IMG/VR virus record: IMGVR_UViG_3300012936_000039
Span: 1-42,885 of that record
DNA length: 42,885 nucleotides
Source: a virus
Direction: 5' to 3' (one strand)
Shown: positions 37,265 through 42,885 of the stretch, one piece after another
Layout: each line of letters begins with the position of its first letter
Position numbering within the stretch: position 1 is the first letter of the stretch
Made by a program: the position numbers and the translations under genes
The notes under the pieces: model-generated
What the model was told of the DNA's origin: nothing
Databases searched by the model: none
What the model saw: the letters and a program-made list of their open reading frames with translations, nothing else

Positions 37265-38704
37265 ATGGCAGTAGATGCTACTCCCGGTTTTGATTTGCAG
37301 CCGTCGGCACAACAAGTACCAACGTCAACAAATTATATAACGAATTTTGATTTCTTGAATCAGTATCTTCCGGATACTTACGAGAAAGAATTTGAGCGAT
37401 ATGGGAATCGCACAATTAGTTCATTCCTAAGATTAGTTGGAGCAGAGATGCCTTCTAACTCTGACTTAGTAAAATGGGCAGAACAAGGAAGACTTCATAC
37501 TAAGTATGTAGATTGTCAATCAGATGGTGCAGCAGCAGCCTCTACGGCAACTATCACTGTTAACGATACAGGTGTGCCCGGATTTACGGCTACTAACGGT
37601 ATCGCAGTTCGTGTAGGACAAACAGTTATGATTACAGATAATGCAGGTGGTGGATTCAATAAAGCCATCGTTACAGATGTTGACCTTGCAAATGACGAAT
37701 TTGATGTTGCTTACTATGAGCAAGCAGGTCAAGCGTTTGCAGGTGGTGGTACAACAAAGTGTACCGTATTCATCTATGGTTCTGAGTTCAAGAAAGGAAC
37801 AGAGGGAATGGTTGGTTCTTTAGAGGCTGACGATATCTTCTTTGAGAACTCTCCAATTATCTTAAAAGATAAGTATGCAGTATCGGGTTCTGATATGGCA
37901 CAGATTGGATGGGTTGAAGTAACAACTGAGAACGGTGCGACAGGATACCTATGGTACTTGAAGTCTGAGCACGAAACTCGTTTACGTTTCGATGACTACT
38001 TGGAAACTTCAATGATTGAAGCAGTTCCTGCTGAGCCTGCACCTGCAGGTGGTGGTGCGGCATCCGGTGCTCAAGCAGCAGGTTTTAAAGGTTCTGAAGG
38101 TATCTTCTATTCAGTTCAAACTCGTGGTAACGTATGGTCCGGTGGTAACCCTGTTGCTCTTGCTGACTTTGATGCTGTTATCTCAAGATTGGACAAGCAA
38201 GGAGCTATTGAGGAGAATGTTATTTTCCTTGACAGAGACTTTGGATTTGATGTTGACGATATGTTAGCGGCTCAAAACTCTTACGGAGCAGGTGGTACAT
38301 CTTACGGATTGTTTGACAATGACGAAGAGATGGCACTTAATCTTGGATTCACAGGATTCCGTAGAGGTTATGACTTCTACAAGTCTGATTGGAAATACCT
38401 AAACGACCCAACAATGCGAGGTGGTTTGCCTACAGGCGCAGGTTCGGGACAGATAAATGGATTAATGGTTCCTGCAGGTTCTACATCTGTATATGACCAA
38501 ATCCTTGGAAAGAACGCAAAGCGTCCATTCCTTCACGTTCGTTACCGAGCTTCAGAAACTGAAGACCGTAGATACAAAACGTGGATTACAGGTTCAGCCG
38601 GCGGTGCAATGACATCTTCTTTAGATGCAATGGAAGTTCACTTCCTTTCTGAAAGATGCGTATGTACTATGGGTGCAAACAACTTCTTCATTTTTGAGGA
38701 CTAA
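37265..38704 (+). CDS. Major capsid protein
   Basis: 479 residues. The position after the scaffold and the strong terminator behind it fit a highly expressed capsid gene. Phrases such as TISSFLRLVGAEMPSNSDLVKW, YLNDPTMRGGLPTGAG and GLMVPAGSTSVYDQILGKNA occur in HK97-fold capsid proteins of crAss-like and marine Bacteroidota podophages, by pattern. Residues about 85-170 hold an inserted beta-region (VRVGQTVMITDNAGG...) of possible I-domain type. Confidence 0.75.
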   Translation: MAVDATPGFDLQPSAQQVPTSTNYITNFDFLNQYLPDTYEKEFERYGNRTISSFLRLVGAEMPSNSDLVKWAEQGRLHTKYVDCQSDGAAAASTATITVNDTGVPGFTATNGIAVRVGQTVMITDNAGGGFNKAIVTDVDLANDEFDVAYYEQAGQAFAGGGTTKCTVFIYGSEFKKGTEGMVGSLEADDIFFENSPIILKDKYAVSGSDMAQIGWVEVTTENGATGYLWYLKSEHETRLRFDDYLETSMIEAVPAEPAPAGGGAASGAQAAGFKGSEGIFYSVQTRGNVWSGGNPVALADFDAVISRLDKQGAIEENVIFLDRDFGFDVDDMLAAQNSYGAGGTSYGLFDNDEEMALNLGFTGFRRGYDFYKSDWKYLNDPTMRGGLPTGAGSGQINGLMVPAGSTSVYDQILGKNAKRPFLHVRYRASETEDRRYKTWITGSAGGAMTSSLDAMEVHFLSERCVCTMGANNFFIFED

Positions 38705-38720
38705 GAGTTGATACAACACA

Positions 38721-38752
38721 AGGGAGTGTCTTTGACGACACTCCCTTTTTTT
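38721..38752 (+). terminator. Intrinsic terminator after the capsid gene, built on the GTGTC palindrome
   Basis: AGGGAGTGTC-TTTGAC-GACACTCCCT followed by seven T. The GTGTC-N6-GACAC palindrome is at 38725-38742. This shows that the same family of palindromes can serve as terminator stems. Confidence 0.85.
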
Positions 38753-38775
38753 AAGATTAAATTAAATTCACTACA

Positions 38776-39525
38776 ATGAAAAAAGAAAAACAATACGTTG
38801 ATAAGACGTACAGACTAATGAGGGATGAAGCACCCCTATCTTTTATGCTTCCCGTCCGAAACTCAAGAAGAAGTCCGCTTCTACATTTTGACGAGGACAA
38901 AGGAATTAACAGAGCACTTCGATACGCAGTAAACCAAAAGTCACCTTTTGAAGATGAGCAAGATGGCAATGCTATTGTGGAGCCTATAATTTTCGAAGAT
39001 GGGTTCCTATCAGTTCCAAGAACTAACCAAGTTTTGCAAGAGTTTTTACATTATCATCCTTTAAATGGAAAAAGATTTGAAGAGGTAAATGATGAGAAAG
39101 ATGCTCAAGAGCAAGTTGATAATCTTAATGCGGAAGTCGATGCTTTAGTTGAGGCAAGAAAACTTACCGTAGAGCAACTTGAAACTATGGGGAGAGTTAT
39201 GATTGGTTCGGGAGCGGCAAACATGACTACTTCTGAGCTTCGTAGAGACATGTTAATCTATGCAAAACGAGACCCAAGGGGATTTATCAGCGCAGTATCA
39301 GACCCGCAAATAAAATTGCAATCTAATGTTCAGAGATTTTTTGATGAAAGCTTATTGGGCTTTAGAAATCAAAAGAAAGAAGTATACTTTAATCTTCCCG
39401 GAAATAAAAAAAGAATGATGACAATTCCTTTTGGAGAAGACCCGATGTATGTGGTTACATCTTATTTTCAAACCGATGAAGGTGTAGAAATACTTGAGTA
39501 TCTTGAGAAACATTTGGAAGAATAG
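38776..39525 (+). CDS. Virion-module protein, 249 aa
   Basis: Not recognised by family. Charged, helical (NDEKDAQEQVDNLNAEVDAL, VEARKLTVEQLETMGRV) with a Lys/Arg-rich N-terminal part. It is located after the capsid and before the connectors, as head or neck proteins are. It ends just before a terminator. Confidence 0.55.
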   Translation: MKKEKQYVDKTYRLMRDEAPLSFMLPVRNSRRSPLLHFDEDKGINRALRYAVNQKSPFEDEQDGNAIVEPIIFEDGFLSVPRTNQVLQEFLHYHPLNGKRFEEVNDEKDAQEQVDNLNAEVDALVEARKLTVEQLETMGRVMIGSGAANMTTSELRRDMLIYAKRDPRGFISAVSDPQIKLQSNVQRFFDESLLGFRNQKKEVYFNLPGNKKRMMTIPFGEDPMYVVTSYFQTDEGVEILEYLEKHLEE

Positions 39526-39542
39526 TTTTTATATCTTTATTG

Positions 39543-39575
39543 AAAGAGGGCTTTTAAGGAGCCCTCTTTTTTTTT
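39543..39575 (+). terminator. Intrinsic terminator, first copy of duplicated terminator-promoter
   Basis: AAAGAGGGC-TTTTAAGGA-GCCCTCTTT with a long T-tract. The sequence is nearly identical to 39926-39958. Confidence 0.85.
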
Positions 39576-39578
39576 GAT

Positions 39579-39586
39579 TATCTTTG
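39579..39586 (+). promoter_or_regulatory. Promoter -7 box (TATCTTTG), first copy
   Basis: The exact TAnnTTTG lies directly behind the terminator and 41 nt before the ATG at 39628. A similar one lies at 39962. Confidence 0.6.
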
Positions 39587-39627
39587 TAACGATAATTATT
39601 TTTTATAACCCATTCAATTTTTTACAA

Positions 39628-39906
39628 ATGGAAAAATTTTTAAAAGTTAAAAACGCACCCAATACGGGTCAGCTTATTGCGATTAGCGGAATTAAATCAG
39701 TAGGTACATCGGGTGCCACAGCAACTACTGTTGTTATTGATTATTCTGACGGAACTACAACCACAGTTACAACATCAGCTCAAGTAGATTCAGATGTGTA
39801 TACTGAAATTTTAAATTCGATTGAAACAGCTCTTGCCACATCTTGGCAAAAAGCTTACTTCGAAGTTACTCTTCCAAAATCAGTTACAAGTATTGTTAAT
39901 GCTTAA
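39628..39906 (+). CDS. Small beta-rich protein, 92 aa, own transcription unit
   Basis: The start MEKFLKVKNAPNTGQLIAIS (39628) is favoured since the longer frame would run through the terminator-promoter. The Thr/Val/Ser/Ala-rich sequence (TATTVVIDYSDGTTTTVTT) looks like a small beta-sandwich or decoration protein. It stands between two terminator-promoter copies, so it is probably expressed strongly on its own. Not recognised. Confidence 0.55.
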   Translation: MEKFLKVKNAPNTGQLIAISGIKSVGTSGATATTVVIDYSDGTTTTVTTSAQVDSDVYTEILNSIETALATSWQKAYFEVTLPKSVTSIVNA

Positions 39907-39925
39907 GATTTAATTAAATCTTTGG

Positions 39926-39958
39926 AAAGAGGGCTTTTAAGAGGCCCTCTTTTTTTTT
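39926..39958 (+). terminator. Intrinsic terminator, second copy
   Basis: AAAGAGGGC-TTTTAAGAG-GCCCTCTTT with a long T-tract, following the 92-aa gene. Confidence 0.85.
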
Positions 39959-39961
39959 GAT

Positions 39962-39969
39962 TATCTTTG
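39962..39969 (+). promoter_or_regulatory. Promoter -7 box (TATCTTTG), second copy
   Basis: An exact TAnnTTTG match 18 nt before the ATG at 39987. The context TGATTATCTTTGT is identical to that of the copy at 39579. Confidence 0.6.
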
Positions 39970-39986
39970 TGTAAAGAAGATAACGA

Positions 39987-40934
39987 ATGATTAACTCAGT
40001 AAGAAATACAGTTCTATCTATACTGAACAAGAACAATTACGGATACATATCTCCATCAGATTTTAATCTATTTGCCAAACAAGCGCAGATGGATATATTT
40101 GAGGACTACTTTTATCAGTACAACTATCAAATACAAAAGGAAAACGCTAGACAATCCGGTACAGGGTACGCGGACATCAAGAAAGGATACGAAGAGGTTA
40201 TTGAAATGTTTTCAGAAACAAAATATCTTACATCAAATTCCAACAATATATTCTTTTTGCCTGCTCCCCTATATACAGGAGACGATTATTATTTAATAAA
40301 CAAGGTTTTAGGTTTTGAGACAGAGGTTGCAACAGGTGCTGCAACATTGGTATCAGCAGGACAGCTTGTAGATGCTGCTGCTTCTTTTTTATCTGAAGTT
40401 CAAATTGGCGATGTGGTTGTAAACTCAAGACCTACGCCACCTATTTCTGCCACGGTTACATCTATAGTAGACAATACTACTTTAAATTTATCTGCAGGTA
40501 TATTCGACGATGTTTTAGACCTTGGAGCCGAGTACAGCATATTTAAACCAAAGCAAAACGAACTTGAAAAAGTTACGTTAAGTAAGATAACAATGCTAAA
40601 CAATTCTATGTTGACTGCACCATCTAAAATGTTTCCCGCATATACACAAGAGATAGACAAGCTTACAGCCTATCCATCTGCGATAAAATCGGGTGTTCTG
40701 TGTCAATATTTTAGATACCCCAAAGACCCTAAATGGACATTTGTTCAGCTTACCGATGGTGAACCGTCATTCGACTCAAGTCAACCGGACTTTCAAGATT
40801 TTGAACTTCCTAATGACGATGAACCTTCTTTAATTATGAAGATACTTCAATACGCAGGTATGTCCATAAGAGAGATTCAAGCAGTACAATTTGGACAAGC
40901 ACAAGACCAAGAGGATTCACAAGAAGAAAGATAA
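39987..40934 (+). CDS. Head-tail connector-like protein, 315 aa
   Basis: MINSVRNTVLSILNKNNYGY, then a helical N-terminal part. Residues about 111-187 carry the beta-module also seen in the 158-aa protein at 25337 (GQLVDAAASFLSEVQIGDVV, then TVTSIVDNTTLNLSAGIFD...YSIF). The rest is helical, ending in a Gln/Asp/Glu-rich tail. The place just after the capsid genes and before the 307-aa gene suggests a neck or ring protein. The family is not certain. Confidence 0.6.
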   Translation: MINSVRNTVLSILNKNNYGYISPSDFNLFAKQAQMDIFEDYFYQYNYQIQKENARQSGTGYADIKKGYEEVIEMFSETKYLTSNSNNIFFLPAPLYTGDDYYLINKVLGFETEVATGAATLVSAGQLVDAAASFLSEVQIGDVVVNSRPTPPISATVTSIVDNTTLNLSAGIFDDVLDLGAEYSIFKPKQNELEKVTLSKITMLNNSMLTAPSKMFPAYTQEIDKLTAYPSAIKSGVLCQYFRYPKDPKWTFVQLTDGEPSFDSSQPDFQDFELPNDDEPSLIMKILQYAGMSIREIQAVQFGQAQDQEDSQEER

Positions 40935-40937
40935 ACT

Positions 40938-41861
40938 ATGGCATATATTACAGCATATCAATACTACGAGAACAACGGAAACAATCCGGAAAATGCAAAT
41001 TGGGGCTCCTATCAGTACGTTAGTCTATATGACATTGTAAACAATTTTATGTTGATGTATAGTGGTAACCATAGCCTCGTGAATAATGAAGAAAGATACA
41101 AGGTTTTGTTTCACGCTAAGCGAGGCATACAAGAACTTAACTACGATGCTTTCAAAGAAATAAAAATATTAGAGCTTGACGTGTGTGATAATTTGAGATT
41201 TGTTTTGCCTCCCGACTTTGTTAATTGGGTAAGAATATCTATATATCAAAATGGAGTTCTTAGACCATTGACGGAAAACATTCAGACTAACTACAGTGAT
41301 GCTTATCTTCAAGATAACAACTGTAGAATTTTGTTTGACGAAGATGGAAATATCCTCAAGCCGGAAAATTCTAATTTAGATTTCGATAGAATAATGGGTA
41401 GCAAAAGGTCAATCTATCTAAATCAAAACAGTGTATACAACAACTATGAAGGTTGGAATATTGATGGGACTTGGTATTTTGACTACAGCATTGGAGCAAG
41501 GTTTGGATTAAACACGGAAACGGCAAATATAAATCCCACATTTAAAATAGATAAAAAGGGCGGTGTGATTAATTTCAGCTCTGATATGGCTAATCAACAA
41601 TGTGTACTTGAGTATGTCTCTGATGGCATGGAAGGTGGTGATGATACATTGGTTAGTGTTAATAAGTTGTTTGAAGACTACATATATGCCTACATTGAGT
41701 ACAATATTCTTAGCTCAAAAATTGGCACACCCGAATATATCATTGCAAGGCTTAGAAAAAAATCTACAGCTTTGTTGAGAAATGCTAAAATTAGAATAAG
41801 CAACATCCATCCCGGAAGACTATTAATGAATCTTCGAGGAAGAGACAAGATGATTAAATAG
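40938..41861 (+). CDS. Neck/tail connector-like protein, 307 aa
   Basis: Tyr/Asn-rich and mixed alpha-beta (YKVLFHAKRGIQELNYDAFK, ILELDVCDNLRFVLPPDFVN, WVRISIYQNGVLRPL), a pattern common to the adaptor/ring proteins of short-tailed marine phages. It lies between the connector and the muzzle-like gene. The exact role is inferred from position. Confidence 0.55.
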   Translation: MAYITAYQYYENNGNNPENANWGSYQYVSLYDIVNNFMLMYSGNHSLVNNEERYKVLFHAKRGIQELNYDAFKEIKILELDVCDNLRFVLPPDFVNWVRISIYQNGVLRPLTENIQTNYSDAYLQDNNCRILFDEDGNILKPENSNLDFDRIMGSKRSIYLNQNSVYNNYEGWNIDGTWYFDYSIGARFGLNTETANINPTFKIDKKGGVINFSSDMANQQCVLEYVSDGMEGGDDTLVSVNKLFEDYIYAYIEYNILSSKIGTPEYIIARLRKKSTALLRNAKIRISNIHPGRLLMNLRGRDKMIK

Positions 41862-41864
41862 AAT

Positions 41865-42885
41865 ATGGCAAATTTAAAAAGGAACTTTATAGCAGGCAGA
41901 ATGAATAAGGCTGTCGATGAAAGGCTTGTGCCTAACGGACAGTATATTGATGCAATGAATGTTAGGCTTGGCTCTACGGAGGCATCAGAAATAGGTTCAG
42001 TTGAAAACTCAAAGGGAAACACTCAGATTACAGAACTTAAATACAACGGCACAGCTTTAAGCTCTGATGCAAAATGTATAGGAGCGTATGAAGATAGTGC
42101 CAACGAAACTATATATTGGTTTGTACATGACTCTTCTTTTACAGGGGCAGGTGCGGGAGCCACGGGCAAACTTGACATGATTGTATCCATGAATGTAAAC
42201 ACAGAGGTAATTACCTATCACGTCATTAGTGTAAAAAATGGTTCAACAAACAACACTACCTTAAATTTTAACCCTGCATATTTAGTTAATGGCGTTAATA
42301 TGGCAGGTCAAGATTTGTTAATTTTTACTGACAATATAAATCCACCAAGGATGATTAATGTTAGAAAAAATTATGAAGACCCTACGGGAGCACCTTTAAT
42401 AGACCAATTTACTGAAGAGGAAATACTTGTAATAAAAAAACCACCTGTCACATCACCTTCTATTCAAACGAATGTAATACCCGGTAATGATGATTTTATA
42501 AAAGAAAGGTTTCTTTGCTTTGCCTATAGATACAGATATGCTGACAATCAATATTCAGCTACTTCTCAGTTCAGTGAGCCCGCTTTTGTACCCGATGTAT
42601 TTAATGTAACTATAGCCACTTTTCTAAACGAAGGGATGCAGAATGAAGATAACAATGTAATCATCACTATGGACACCGGTGGCCCGTTAGTCGTTGGTTT
42701 TGACTTGTTATATAAAGAGTCTACCAACTCTGTTGTTAGAGTAGTTCAAAAGTTTAACAAACTTGTAGATGGTATAGCTGACAATACAACGTTTACCTAT
42801 GACTTTAGTAATTACAAAGTGTTTACGGTTCTACCGGATTCTGAAATCCTAAGAACCTATGACAACGTTCCATTACTAGCAAGGG
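41865..42885 (+). CDS. Muzzle/tail-tube-like (stabilization) protein, 5' part
   Basis: The frame is open to the window end, giving at least 340 residues. It starts MANLKRNFIAGRMNKAVDER, then LVPNGQYIDAMNVRLGSTEA, a signature of the stabilization/muzzle family of crAss-like and marine podophages. The rest is beta-rich (PRMINVRKNYEDPTG, FAYRYRYADNQYSATS), like tail-tubular protein B type propellers. It would close the tail knob of a short-tailed virion. The window ends inside it. Confidence 0.7.
   Translation, partial: MANLKRNFIAGRMNKAVDERLVPNGQYIDAMNVRLGSTEASEIGSVENSKGNTQITELKYNGTALSSDAKCIGAYEDSANETIYWFVHDSSFTGAGAGATGKLDMIVSMNVNTEVITYHVISVKNGSTNNTTLNFNPAYLVNGVNMAGQDLLIFTDNINPPRMINVRKNYEDPTGAPLIDQFTEEEILVIKKPPVTSPSIQTNVIPGNDDFIKERFLCFAYRYRYADNQYSATSQFSEPAFVPDVFNVTIATFLNEGMQNEDNNVIITMDTGGPLVVGFDLLYKESTNSVVRVVQKFNKLVDGIADNTTFTYDFSNYKVFTVLPDSEILRTYDNVPLLAR

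Overview
The window is part of the genome of a lytic-looking tailed dsDNA phage (Caudoviricetes, probably short-tailed) that infects a member of the Bacteroidota, most likely a marine flavobacterium. The host inference rests on promoters of the Bacteroidota type (TAnnTTTG at -7, with TTG about 19 nt upstream where it can be found), A/T-rich leaders without Shine-Dalgarno sites, and low G+C. The phage calls rest on large and small terminase, portal, scaffold-like and capsid proteins, connectors, an amidase endolysin, a holin and tail-fibre proteins. No tRNA, rRNA, CRISPR array, integrase or insertion sequence was seen.

Layout. 1-2070 (+) is the 3' end of a very large virion-type protein. 2085-18980 (-) is a long leftward early region: nucleases (PD-(D/E)XK, HNH, VRR-NUC), two proteins made of little more than a DnaA domain IV-like fold, an SF2 helicase, a primase-helicase, an SSB-like protein, a RecE-like exonuclease with a Sak-type annealing protein, and then an accessory part with an amidoligase, a glutamine amidotransferase/gamma-glutamylcyclotransferase fusion and a string of tiny membrane proteins. 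18981-19655 is a divergent control region with a G+C-rich, G-quadruplex-capable core. 19656-42885 is the rightward half: groEL, a small membrane gene and groES, a run of very small basic proteins, fibre and lysis genes, a second GroES-like protein, packaging (TerS, TerL), portal, scaffold, capsid, connectors and the 5' part of a muzzle/tail-tube-like gene.

The most remarkable content is RNA. Five type III hammerhead ribozymes lie on the minus strand between consecutive genes of the accessory operon (13762-13810, 15674-15722, 16541-16589, 17087-17137, 18197-18245). Each has CUGAUGA, GAAA and an NUH cleavage triplet. Their stems differ in sequence but stay paired, which is strong covariation evidence. 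Each ribozyme is preceded, just after the upstream stop codon, by a GTGTC-N6-GACAC hairpin. Self-cleavage would therefore cut the polycistronic transcript into gene-sized units, each ending in a hairpin. The same interrupted palindrome occurs about 18 times in the window, between and inside genes, and supplies stems of terminators and even stop codons.

The amidoligase and the GATase II-GGCT fusion sit in this ribozyme-punctuated operon and resemble predicted amide-bond-forming and -removing systems known from phages. A duplicated motif block (TGTTGACTTTATGTT, CTGATWATCA, TGTTAAC, an ATA-rich tract) upstream of the primase and of groEL could be origin or regulator binding sites, possibly for the DnaA-like proteins.
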